Positions 8,141-16,266 of a stretch of 64,000 nt of DNA are shown in pieces. Position 1 is the first letter of the stretch. Each line of letters starts with the position of its first letter. Made by a program: the position numbers and the translations under genes. This DNA comes from Paenibacillus taichungensis (GTDB taxonomy: Bacteria; Bacillota; Bacilli; Paenibacillales; Paenibacillaceae). Under the pieces are notes generated by a model. That model did not search any database. It saw nothing but the letters and a program-made list of their open reading frames with translations, and was not told the origin of the DNA. The stretch covers positions 124,001-188,000 of the forward strand of contig NZ_JABMCC010000121.1 of the NCBI RefSeq assembly GCF_013359905.1, in the 5' to 3' direction.

Positions 8141-8470
8141 ATGAGCAAGAGGAAAAATGAGAAGTTATACAATTATTTATTATTATTTTTGATTTTGTAT
8201 GGAGTTACTTTGTTCATTTGGCCTATGGCTCTTTTTGGACTTGGTATGTCCTTATCGGCACCGTATCCACACACATATGATACTTCCCGTGATCTATTGG
8301 TTAAAATTCTTTTCACCTATCCTTTAGGTGTATTATTTGCGATTTTTTATTGTGGGATCAGTTACGAGAACGGGCGATATAAAGCCCCTTATTGGGTTGT
8401 TCATGTTCCATTACTTTGGCCTATTTCATGGATCTTAGTCGAATATTTAGGATTGAAATTTAGCTTTTAA
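8141..8470 (+). CDS. small membrane protein
   Basis: A 109-residue protein with a Lys/Arg-rich N terminus and three hydrophobic segments (about residues 12-37, 52-70 and 83-102). An AGGAGGG ribosome binding site precedes the ATG. The gene is AT-rich compared with the ger operon next to it and has no recognised family. Confidence 0.7.
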   Translation: MSKRKNEKLYNYLLLFLILYGVTLFIWPMALFGLGMSLSAPYPHTYDTSRDLLVKILFTYPLGVLFAIFYCGISYENGRYKAPYWVVHVPLLWPISWILVEYLGLKFSF

Positions 8471-8577
8471 AGAAAAGAGGGATGCATACATCCCTGGACA
8501 ACGAAGATTAGAAGATCACATGAAAGTTATGTAAAATCTCATCTCCCTACACAAAATAATAGCAGCATCAACCAAAC

Positions 8578-8607
8578 AATCCCCTATCCGACATACGGCA
8601 GGGGATT
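8578..8607 (-). terminator. terminator of the germination operon
   Basis: AATCCCCT and AGGGGATT (8 bp) flank a 14-nt loop just downstream of the last germination gene. Read on the minus strand it is followed by GTTTGGTT, a weak T tract. Confidence 0.6.
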
Positions 8608-8615
8608 TGTTATGG

Positions 8616-9779
8616 CTACACTTTCCTACGGAATTTACCCGTATATGGAATGGTAATATGAATGTCCAGCTCCTGAATGGAATCTTCCGTCAGGATCATC
8701 TTTGAGCCGTTGTTGGACAGCTTGCGCCATAGGCTTGGATTTTTGCGATAAACCTTCTCCTGAAGTCCATAGACATCGACCCCACGTTTCAGACCTTCGC
8801 GATACGTTTGCAAAATTTGCTCCCGCAATGTCTTCTCGCTGAATTGGACCATCTCGTCATAGGAAACAGGGGTGATATATTCATACAAGGCGGTCAGGTA
8901 CTTGGCATCGATGTTGAAATAAACCTCATTCCCACGAATGACAGGCACAATTTTGACGTTGGGCAAACCAACGCTGAGCGCGCCATAGATGGTTCCTTCA
9001 TTTTCAATAATCAATGGCGCACGCCGCATATCCTTAAGTAACCAATGAAATCCAGGAATTGTGCTATGGGGCAAATATTCAAATTTATCCCCGGTTCTTT
9101 CAAAAAAAGCACCGTCAATCATAAACAGTTCATAATTTTTTTTGTTCTGAGACCAGTGCTCCTTGTTCAAGGTGATGCAAGGCAGATAAGTTGTCGTGGA
9201 CGCATCATTATGGGTGGCAATGAGTTTGAAACTAAGCACTGGAGGAAATAGCGATTCTTCCAGGAATGAGGGAAGAGGGTTATGCAGAATACTGTCCAGC
9301 GGCGACATATTGTATATGGACGTGGCGCTCAGAATATTTTCCAATGGATCGCGAGTGCCGTATACCCAAGTTGTATAACGTGATTCAGGGAAACGTCCAA
9401 GCATGTCGAACACTTCAGTAATATGCTTGCTTGTCAGGACATTTTCGGCCATGACAATGGCCGTCACATGGCCCCAGGCGATATGGAGCTGGGAACTTCG
9501 GAACAGTTCGTTTACCGCCAGATTCAATGTTCTCCCCGATGCATGTCCAACCCATACAGGTGGAGCTTCCGCAGTTTTGGTTGAATTATCGCTCTTGGCT
9601 ACACTGGCAAAGTCCATGCTTTGAACATACATGTGATACATCCCGTCCTTGTAATCGATCCCGATCGCTTTGGCATAGTCCACCTGTTGGATCTCATAGG
9701 CACTCCAGCACCCGCTGGTCACAAAACAAAGAGAGAGACTTAGCAGTCCTAGCAACCATCGTTGTACAAGCCGCTTCAT
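8616..9779 (-). CDS. spore germination receptor C subunit (GerC/GerAC family lipoprotein)
   Basis: A 387-residue lipoprotein with signal peptide and lipobox VTSGC (Cys24). The start of the mature protein (GCWSAYEIQQVDYAKAIGIDYKDG) is the typical GerAC opening, seen as GCWD..EI in many homologues. In spores the C subunit sits on the inner membrane and is needed for assembly of the nutrient receptor. Length is normal for the family (about 370-400). Its ATG overlaps the stop of the A-subunit gene by 4 nt (ATGA), so the two are translationally coupled, and a terminator follows. The nutrient recognised cannot be read from sequence. Confidence 0.93.
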   Translation of the reverse strand: MKRLVQRWLLGLLSLSLCFVTSGCWSAYEIQQVDYAKAIGIDYKDGMYHMYVQSMDFASVAKSDNSTKTAEAPPVWVGHASGRTLNLAVNELFRSSQLHIAWGHVTAIVMAENVLTSKHITEVFDMLGRFPESRYTTWVYGTRDPLENILSATSIYNMSPLDSILHNPLPSFLEESLFPPVLSFKLIATHNDASTTTYLPCITLNKEHWSQNKKNYELFMIDGAFFERTGDKFEYLPHSTIPGFHWLLKDMRRAPLIIENEGTIYGALSVGLPNVKIVPVIRGNEVYFNIDAKYLTALYEYITPVSYDEMVQFSEKTLREQILQTYREGLKRGVDVYGLQEKVYRKNPSLWRKLSNNGSKMILTEDSIQELDIHITIPYTGKFRRKV

Positions 9780-11281
9780 CGCTCATTCCCTTCTTTGCGC
9801 GGCTCCTGCGTTTCCAAATAGACAGGTCTGCGTTTCATCCATCCTTTCGGAAGTTTGAACAACGAGGCCAGCGCCTGTTTGAAATTAAGCGGACTGAGAG
9901 GGGTCAGATAAGGAATACCGAACGATTTCAGATCGGTCAGATAGATCAGGAACAGGATAATGGACAGAATGAACCCATAGATGCCAAGGGATGCCCCCAG
10001 TACAAAACAGAAAAAACGCAGAATCAGAACAGAACTGGTCATGACCTGATTCACAATCGTTGCTCCAGCCACTACGGTTACAGCAATGACGACAATCATG
10101 AGCGGGGAAACCATGCCTGCACGGATAGCCGAATCCCCAATAATCAATCCGCCAACAACGGTCAGCGTCTGACCAATGGCGCTGGGAAGCCTCACCCCTG
10201 CTTCCCGGAATAGCTCCATCAGAAGCATAATGAGAAACATTTCCACACCAGACTCCATAGGTAGACCCATGCGCCCAACCGAGATCGTGGCTACGAGCGG
10301 AAAGGGTAGCTGGTCCATGTGAAAAGAAGTCAGCGCAATATAGAAACCAGGCAAGAACACGGTTATTAATAGCCCGATAAAACGCAGCATACGGCCTACA
10401 TTCACCGGAAGAAAAGGGAAGCTGGCATCCTCGGGGGATTTGAGAAGCAGAAACAAATTGACGGGTCCGATGATGACGCTGGGATTGCCATCCACGATAA
10501 TGACGAAACGTCCGTTCAGAAGACATTCCGCCGCAAAATCAGGTCTGCCCGTGTAGTGGGTTACCGGAAACAATGTGACTTTGGAAGGGGACAATAATTC
10601 CTCTAGTTCATTGGCGGTCATAATGCGTTCGATATCGATTTTGCGCAGCCTATTCTTCACATCATCAATCAGCTCGGGATTGGCAATGTCCTTAATATAC
10701 ATCAGGGCGACTTTGGTCACGGAGCGAGAACCAATTAATTCAATATTACAGGCTAATTCGGCCGTACGCAGGCGTGTACGAATTAACGCAATATTGACTG
10801 ATAGTCGTTCGATAAAACCATCTCGTGCCCCGCGGATCGATACTTCCGTAGTGGATTCATCCGGCGACCGTGTAGGAATGTTGGATATATCCATGCTCCA
10901 CATCTTCTGGATGGAAGGAATGCAGATGAGCATATGCCCCTCAAACACTCGCAGGGACATGAGTTCCTTTCCCAGCGGATTGTTCTGTATGTCTATACTT
11001 GTCCATTGCAGGGTAATGGACTTCTCGATGTCCGATGCACGAACAAAGTGAGTACTCTCGTACGTTCGCGTCAGTTCGGGAAGAATAATATCATATATGG
11101 ATTTGCTGTCGACCATACCGCTGCAATACACGATGACAATCTGCTGTGGAGACTCCCCAATCATATGGCTGCTGATGATCACATCATCTGAACCTGCAAA
11201 AAACGTCGTAAGATTATGCTCATTGATTCGGAATGGTTCAGCCAGATGGGGGTTTTTCTTTGGTGTGGTTGTGAGCGGCAT
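9776..11281 (-). CDS. spore germination receptor A subunit (GerA family)
   Basis: A 501-residue protein of the GerA/KA family. It has a hydrophilic N-terminal half that recognises or transduces the germinant signal, then five to six membrane segments starting near residue 295. FPLVATISVGRMGLPMESGVEMFLIMLLMELFREAGVRLP and GQTLTVVGGLIIGDSAIRAG are hallmark GerAA stretches. The gene overlaps the end of the B-subunit gene by 44 bp, and its AAGGAGG lies inside that gene 9 nt before the ATG. A, B and C subunits form an inner-membrane receptor that starts germination by ion release. Confidence 0.95.
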   Translation of the reverse strand: MPLTTTPKKNPHLAEPFRINEHNLTTFFAGSDDVIISSHMIGESPQQIVIVYCSGMVDSKSIYDIILPELTRTYESTHFVRASDIEKSITLQWTSIDIQNNPLGKELMSLRVFEGHMLICIPSIQKMWSMDISNIPTRSPDESTTEVSIRGARDGFIERLSVNIALIRTRLRTAELACNIELIGSRSVTKVALMYIKDIANPELIDDVKNRLRKIDIERIMTANELEELLSPSKVTLFPVTHYTGRPDFAAECLLNGRFVIIVDGNPSVIIGPVNLFLLLKSPEDASFPFLPVNVGRMLRFIGLLITVFLPGFYIALTSFHMDQLPFPLVATISVGRMGLPMESGVEMFLIMLLMELFREAGVRLPSAIGQTLTVVGGLIIGDSAIRAGMVSPLMIVVIAVTVVAGATIVNQVMTSSVLILRFFCFVLGASLGIYGFILSIILFLIYLTDLKSFGIPYLTPLSPLNFKQALASLFKLPKGWMKRRPVYLETQEPRKEGNER

Positions 11282-12374
11282 GGGCGGGAGCCTCCTTGTC
11301 TTTTTTGTGTATGAATGCGGCGAGTGTCAACAGGATTGTTACCGTGGATACATAGGCCAGCATCACGGGGAATTGAATATGGTTTACATAATAGTCAACG
11401 TAATCAATTCTCCACCACTGTACAGCTATGCCACACATGATGAAGGTGACAATTAGAACGGCAACGTACCTTTTCTTGGGTCTGCGAAAATCGAGCAGAT
11501 CGACGATAAGATAGATGGAGATCGCCACTCTGGCAAATGAACCGCTTAGCCATTGATAGATGGACAAGAAGTCCACGTGCTGGAGCAATTTTCCTATATT
11601 CACCAGCTTCCATTGCTCATAGGGGCTATTTCGCTGTTTTGCTGCTTCCTCCGGACCGAACTCAACGATGGCTCCCAGCGTTGGACCAATCGCCATACTG
11701 AGCATGAATAACCCGAGCAGCAGAAGATGCCACCAGCGAATTTTACTTTTGATATCGTGTTGGAACAGCATCAAGATCCAGATTTCCATCAGTCCAGCAA
11801 GCGAATAGATCATGCCCCTTAGGACGGGGCCGGAACCATATTCCATGATGGGAAACAACTGGCCATAGTCCTTGTATTTTATGTTGGCTGACATCACGAA
11901 ATATCCAAGCAGGATCACGAACGGAAGCAGAAGACTTGAAGTCATGGCAATGGAACGGATACCTTTGGCAGCCGCCCAGGCAGCAACCAGTGCTCCCACG
12001 CCTGCGAGCACATAGGGTGGGGTGAATTGCAGATAGGTGGATACCGTCCAGTTTGTTGTTTCATATAAGGTATGTGATCCAAGTGCAAGCAGCATGAGTG
12101 AGGCAGTGATACGGAAAATCCATGAAGGAATTGCGCCAAATTCCCGCGTGATCCAGTCCGTCAAACGCTGCCCGCGTACCCGCCGGATAATAACGAACAT
12201 CATACATAGAAATAACAAAAAGAAGGGAGCAGCAGCGACTACCGATAGCCAGCCATCTCTGCCTGCATAATCCAGAATCGCCGGAATGGACAGAACATGG
12301 CACACGAGGCCTGCACTTAACAAAATGATGGAAAAGGACAGCCATATCGTGATTTCTCCCTTTTCACGGCTCAT
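11238..12374 (-). CDS. spore germination receptor B subunit (GerB-type permease)
   Basis: A 378-residue integral membrane protein with about ten hydrophobic helices, of the spore germination permease (GerAB) family in the amino acid-polyamine-organocation superfamily. It is thought to bind the nutrient germinant directly. The N terminus (EKGEITIWLSFSIILLSAGLVCH) and the segment LQFTPPYVLAGVGALVAAWAAAKGI fit the family. The C-terminal tail is His/Lys-rich (HNHTKEKPPSG). An AAGGAG lies before the ATG. It is the first gene of the operon, giving the order B-A-C rather than the common A-B-C. I did not find a convincing sigma-G promoter upstream. Confidence 0.93.
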   Translation of the reverse strand: MSREKGEITIWLSFSIILLSAGLVCHVLSIPAILDYAGRDGWLSVVAAAPFFLLFLCMMFVIIRRVRGQRLTDWITREFGAIPSWIFRITASLMLLALGSHTLYETTNWTVSTYLQFTPPYVLAGVGALVAAWAAAKGIRSIAMTSSLLLPFVILLGYFVMSANIKYKDYGQLFPIMEYGSGPVLRGMIYSLAGLMEIWILMLFQHDIKSKIRWWHLLLLGLFMLSMAIGPTLGAIVEFGPEEAAKQRNSPYEQWKLVNIGKLLQHVDFLSIYQWLSGSFARVAISIYLIVDLLDFRRPKKRYVAVLIVTFIMCGIAVQWWRIDYVDYYVNHIQFPVMLAYVSTVTILLTLAAFIHKKDKEAPAHAAHNHTKEKPPSG

Positions 12375-12451
12375 GGGAATTCTCCTTTCCGTTCAAGGAA
12401 GTTTCCGTTAGGTTGTACAGGAAATGGATTTTCGATTCCTATTTTATTTTT

Positions 12452-12480
12452 TTGAACAATAGAAGACGAAACAAGATAGA
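12452..12480 (+). promoter_or_regulatory. possible promoter of the dehydrogenase gene
   Basis: TTGAAC (12452-12457), a 17-nt spacer and GATAGA (12475-12480), about 90 bp before the ATG. Four of six bases match in each box. Confidence 0.3.
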
Positions 12481-12570
12481 CGGAAGAGACAGAAAGCATT
12501 AACATACAGATATAGCAAGTTTAGAAGACAGGCTCCAAACGAAGTATAGAGAAATAGGAGGAAACCTACG

Positions 12571-13464
12571 ATGACAAATACAACGAAGGCACCTGGAGAG
12601 ACGAAAGTTGGCTTTATCGGTACAGGCGTAATGGGCAAAAGCATGGCAGGGCACATCCAGCAGGCAGGCTATCCGTTGCATGTCTATACGCGCACGGCCG
12701 CCAAAGCGGAAGCGTTGGTGAAGGAAGGTGCCGTATGGCATGACACACCAGGCAAACTGGCAGCCGAGTGTGATGTCATCATCACGATGGTGGGGTATCC
12801 GAAGGATGTTGAGGAGATTTATCTTGGTGAAGATGGTCTCGTGGCGAACGCGAAACCGGGCTCTTACCTGATTGATATGACCACATCCAGTCCGCTGCTG
12901 GCTGCACGGATCTATGAAGCCGCGGAAGCCAAAGGACTGCATGCGTTGGATGCACCAGTTTCCGGTGGGGATATCGGAGCACGGGATGCCAAGCTGTCCA
13001 TTATGGTTGGCGGCAGCACGGAGGCCTTTGAAGCGGTTCGTCCGTTGTTCGAGCAAATGGGCACCAATATTGTGCTGCAAGGCAAGTCGGGAGCAGGACA
13101 GCATACCAAAATGTGCAATCAGATCGCGATTGCTTCAGGCATGATGGGTGTGTGCGAGGCACTCGCTTATGCCAAGACATCCGGTCTGGACGCGGAGAAT
13201 GTGCTGAAGAGCATCGCTACCGGTGCAGCCGGAAGCTGGTCACTTAGCAATCTAGGTCCGCGCATGATCGCAGGCGATTATGAGCCTGGATTCTATGTGA
13301 AACATTTTATCAAAGACATGGGTATCGCTCTCGAATCTGCCAAAGCCATGGGCATGAAAACACCAGGGTTGGCCTTGGCTGAATCCTTGTATCAGGAAAT
13401 ATCCAGCAACGGTCTGGATGAGAAGGGTACACAGGTTCTTTACACATATTATTTACAGGCTTAA
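12571..13464 (+). CDS. NAD(P)-dependent oxidoreductase, 3-hydroxyisobutyrate dehydrogenase family
   Basis: A 297-residue beta-hydroxyacid dehydrogenase. VGFIGTGVMGKSMAGHI (residues 13-29) is the Rossmann dinucleotide loop. DAPVSGGDIGARDAKL (127-142) is the substrate-binding motif of HIBADH and tartronate semialdehyde reductases. GKSGAGQHTKMCNQ (171-184) carries the catalytic lysine, Lys180. Length is standard. Possible substrates include 3-hydroxyisobutyrate, tartronate semialdehyde (GlxR/GarR) and other short hydroxyacids; sequence alone does not decide. It is monocistronic, with AGGAGG before the ATG and its own terminator. Confidence 0.92.
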   Translation: MTNTTKAPGETKVGFIGTGVMGKSMAGHIQQAGYPLHVYTRTAAKAEALVKEGAVWHDTPGKLAAECDVIITMVGYPKDVEEIYLGEDGLVANAKPGSYLIDMTTSSPLLAARIYEAAEAKGLHALDAPVSGGDIGARDAKLSIMVGGSTEAFEAVRPLFEQMGTNIVLQGKSGAGQHTKMCNQIAIASGMMGVCEALAYAKTSGLDAENVLKSIATGAAGSWSLSNLGPRMIAGDYEPGFYVKHFIKDMGIALESAKAMGMKTPGLALAESLYQEISSNGLDEKGTQVLYTYYLQA

Positions 13465-13480
13465 TCCTCACACCCAAGAC

Positions 13481-13526
13481 AACAGCGTGTTCTTTTTCTT
13501 CAATAGAAAGGAATACGCTGTTTTTA
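13481..13526 (+). terminator. rho-independent terminator
   Basis: AACAGCGT and ACGCTGTT close a bulged hairpin followed by TTTTTAT. Confidence 0.7.
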
Positions 13527-13712
13527 TAAAATTTCCCCTTCTCGTATGCGTCTAAAGTCACAGTATTGGTTAAAGAATCGTATATACTTTAGTTAAACAA
13601 TGGATTTTTGGCCCTCTTCCCTTTATTTTTGCCCCTCTTTATCCGACATAAGTAATAGAAGTATACATAATGGATGTGCGAAATCCACACTACAATAGAA
13701 CGGAGCTTGCCC

Positions 13713-14447
13713 ATGTTCAAAAAAATCTTGTCTCTGTTCAAGTCACAGCCAGAGCTCGCGAACCAGATATCAGCTTCCGCTTCATCTTTACCGTCAACGG
13801 CCCCCATACCTACGCGTATGGTCCGCAGTAGACGCAAAAAATCGAAATCAGATGGAGATTGGACCCGTCAGCCAGAGGAACCAAGCACTGCCCAGCAGCT
13901 GCATGCTCTTCCGGGTGAATACAAAATTCTGAACGACTTGCTTGTTGCCAATACCAAGTCCCGCTCGGGTTATTCATCGATTGATCATGTTGTCATCGGT
14001 CCGCGGGGGATCTTCGTGATTGAGACACGAAACCTGACGACGGGTGAGATTCGTGGCGGCCGAAGAGAGGCCAACTGGACAGTTAGCAGCAGCCGAATCA
14101 AGATGTATAACCCATTGATGCAGCACCGGGGGCATGTGGAGGCCATTCAGGCACACCTCGGCGATTATAAAAGAGTTCGTCTCGTCTCCATGGTGACCTT
14201 CACCAATCGCTGCCGGATCAGTGTTGATCCAGCTGTGCGGTATGTCAATTCGGATGAACTGATTATCTATGATCATGAATTGGTGGAGACCATTCTGCGT
14301 AAAACGGAAAGGCTTGAGACCGAAGTCCCCGAAACGTTGTATAAAGAACAGGATATTCAGGCGATCTACAACATGCTGTCCGCAGTCAATTCCACGGATC
14401 CCCAGATTCGGGCTGATCATATGGAGAAGGCCAAAGGCATTAAATAA
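13713..14447 (+). CDS. NERD domain protein
   Basis: A 244-residue protein with a nuclease-related domain. After a basic, Ser/Pro-rich N-terminal region (residues 10-60) comes GEYKILNDLLV and then SSIDHVVIGPRGIFVIETRN, the NERD core with the Asp of IDHVV and the Glu of IET. Most members read E-x-K at the last position; this one has ETR. NERD domains share the restriction-endonuclease-like fold, but their activity is mostly unproved. The start at 13713 is chosen over ATG 13674 because GGAG lies 7 nt upstream. The terminator at 14524 is the next clear signal. Confidence 0.85.
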   Translation: MFKKILSLFKSQPELANQISASASSLPSTAPIPTRMVRSRRKKSKSDGDWTRQPEEPSTAQQLHALPGEYKILNDLLVANTKSRSGYSSIDHVVIGPRGIFVIETRNLTTGEIRGGRREANWTVSSSRIKMYNPLMQHRGHVEAIQAHLGDYKRVRLVSMVTFTNRCRISVDPAVRYVNSDELIIYDHELVETILRKTERLETEVPETLYKEQDIQAIYNMLSAVNSTDPQIRADHMEKAKGIK

Positions 14448-14523
14448 GAGGAACCTGAACCTGTGGCAACATCCATGCGCGATGAATTGAAACGATTAAT
14501 GTAGACCACTAAGCATACATATC

Positions 14524-14564
14524 AACACGGTTGTCCTTCATTTCATGGATGACCGTGTTTTTTG
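14524..14564 (+). terminator. rho-independent terminator
   Basis: AACACGGTTGTCC pairs with GGATGACCGTGTT (one mismatch region) and a six-T run follows. Confidence 0.8.
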
Positions 14565-14785
14565 TTCTCTCCGTATGTAAGAATGGGACAGCCAGAAGTG
14601 CAGGTGAGCATGCAGGCACATTGTCGTATACACCCAGTATTTAACTTATGATAAAATAAAGACCAGATTACACAGTGATATATCTATGTTATCCGAAAGG
14701 ATATTTATGGAATGAACTATTCATGGATTGAAGCAGAGGTTAATTGAACTCAGGTACATACATAAGATAAGGGGAAGATTACAAA

Positions 14786-15685
14786 ATGAGATGGAATCAT
14801 AGAATCAAGATGTTCACGGCCATTTTCAGCTTGGTTGCCATATTGACTGCATGTGGCGGTGGGACGAAGGAAGCAACGACGAAGGAGTCTGCTCAGGATG
14901 CTGGCACGGTGGCTACAGCAACCAATGGCTCGGCCACGTCAACAACTGACTCGTCGGCAGCAGATACGAATGCTGAAGACTCTGCGGGCACCTCCTCAAC
15001 TTCCGATACAGCGGGGTCTTCGCCTGAAGAAGGCAAAATCGGAGTGGACTCTACACTGGAGGAATTGAAGCAGAAGTATGCAGACAAGCTTGGCTATATC
15101 CGTGTCCCGCTTAACGATCATCCGGTTCGCAGGGTAAGTGAAGAAGGCTCCAAAAATATTAATATCGCCAACTATAGTGATGCGGTAGTGAATATGAATA
15201 CAGGTATTCCAATCCATTCCGATTCACAGCGTTTGATCGATGATGCCTTTCCTTTTTTCACAACCGTTCAGGCACCGGAAGTGTCCTATGTGTCATGGGA
15301 AGAAGCAACCAATCTGGAGCGTGCCATGGTGAAGACATTGTTTATCTCTCGTCAGGCGCTGCTACTCACGGAGGATGCCATGAAGAACAAGGATTACACC
15401 AGTCAGTCCTTTAAGGACTCGATGGTATTTTTCAAGAATGCAGCGGAGTTCGACTCCATGGCACCTGTTGCGCAGCATACGTATGACATCACATTAACGA
15501 AACTTTACGATAAAGCCCGCGAGTCGTGGGCCAAACTGGCTGCAATAGATCCGGAACAGGACGAAGCTGCATTTGCCGAGAAGTATACGGAAGCCAGAAC
15601 AGAAGCGAATAACGTGATGGGGCTGCTGAATATTCTGCTGTCCACCAATGAAGAAGAACGTTTGGAGCAGACGTACGGCAAATAA
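14786..15685 (+). CDS. lipoprotein with low-complexity linker
   Basis: A 299-residue lipoprotein: signal peptide with lipobox LTAC (Cys23), then a Thr/Ser/Ala/Asp-rich disordered linker (residues 25-82), then a globular, mostly helical domain (residues 90-299) including FPFFTTVQAPEVSYVSWEEATNLERAM and a helical C terminus. No enzymatic motif or named family is recognised. AAGGGGAAG lies before the ATG, and a long hairpin follows at 15761. It is probably a surface protein held away from the membrane by the linker. Confidence 0.82.
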   Translation: MRWNHRIKMFTAIFSLVAILTACGGGTKEATTKESAQDAGTVATATNGSATSTTDSSAADTNAEDSAGTSSTSDTAGSSPEEGKIGVDSTLEELKQKYADKLGYIRVPLNDHPVRRVSEEGSKNINIANYSDAVVNMNTGIPIHSDSQRLIDDAFPFFTTVQAPEVSYVSWEEATNLERAMVKTLFISRQALLLTEDAMKNKDYTSQSFKDSMVFFKNAAEFDSMAPVAQHTYDITLTKLYDKARESWAKLAAIDPEQDEAAFAEKYTEARTEANNVMGLLNILLSTNEEERLEQTYGK

Positions 15686-15760
15686 ATGTGATATTTCGTT
15701 GTAAAAGTATTTTTGGTGTAAATCGAACATTCTAAAAAAAATGGAAAGCGAAATCATTGC

Positions 15761-15805
15761 GGGGATGTCCCATAAGTCATGAATATGACAGGGGCATCCC
15801 TTGTT
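15761..15805 (+). terminator. long hairpin, probable terminator
   Basis: GGGATGTCCC, GTCAT and gaat, then ATGAC and GGGGCATCCC form a near-continuous stem, followed by TTGTTCGTG. Confidence 0.65.
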
Positions 15806-15819
15806 CGTGTTACTTTGTG

Positions 15820-15963
15820 TTAATGAACCTGAGACACGCTATTCGCTTCCATTTACCCAGATCTGAGATCTAAGGAATCACTGAGACGTTATTTCGTCGA
15901 TTCGGTCGATTTTTTAAGTTTTGACACGTTTTATGATGAAATAGCGTTACTGAGGTTCGTTAA
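15820..15963. repeat. palindromic interspersed element, copy 1
   Basis: The left end TTAATGAACCTGAG-ACACGCTATT (15820-15843) and the reverse complement of the right end, TTAACGAACCTCAG-TAACGCTATT (15940-15963), agree at 20 of 24 positions. This gives terminal inverted repeats of a 144-bp unit with no reading frame. An internal segment, CTGAGACGTTATTTCGTC (from 15883), repeats the same theme. A further GGTTCGTTAA end at 16004-16013 suggests the element may extend to 16013. A second element with the same termini is at 52370-52463. Confidence 0.65.
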
Positions 15964-16013
15964 ATCATGTGAGCGTTGATGATCCGCCTTTTAAGGTGCG
16001 GTAGGTTCGTTAA

Positions 16014-16266
16014 CGCTTGGAGCGAGGTAGATTCCTTCTGAGACAGCCTCTTTTTGTTGCAGATGCATGTTCACTCCAAGTCTATTTCAGGTTAATAATA
16101 AAAAGGAAAGAAGATATTAGCGATTTGAAGGTTCAAAATGCGATATAATAAGCGTATTGGATACGTGAAATTTTACATAGAGTTATGGAAAGAGACTAAC
16201 GGAGCTGGCTGCGTGAACATACCAAATCGTCACGAAGATTAAACGCTCTGGGCCGGAGGAATGGTT
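16014..16266. other. rest of the gap before the ABC exporter
   Basis: About 250 bp without a supported gene. It holds the ribosome binding site GGAGG at 16255 used by the downstream ORF. I see no convincing promoter hexamer pair. Confidence 0.4.

Noticed and set aside
8480..8497. AGGGATG-CATA-CATCCCT hairpin after a small membrane-protein gene
   Set aside because: It is a neat 7-bp stem but has no T run; I could not support a terminator or any other role.
9527..10213. 228-codon plus-strand frame opposite the germination genes
   Set aside because: It is antisense to two clear germination subunits, rich in His/Arg/Gln, and has no ribosome binding site: a shadow of the real genes.
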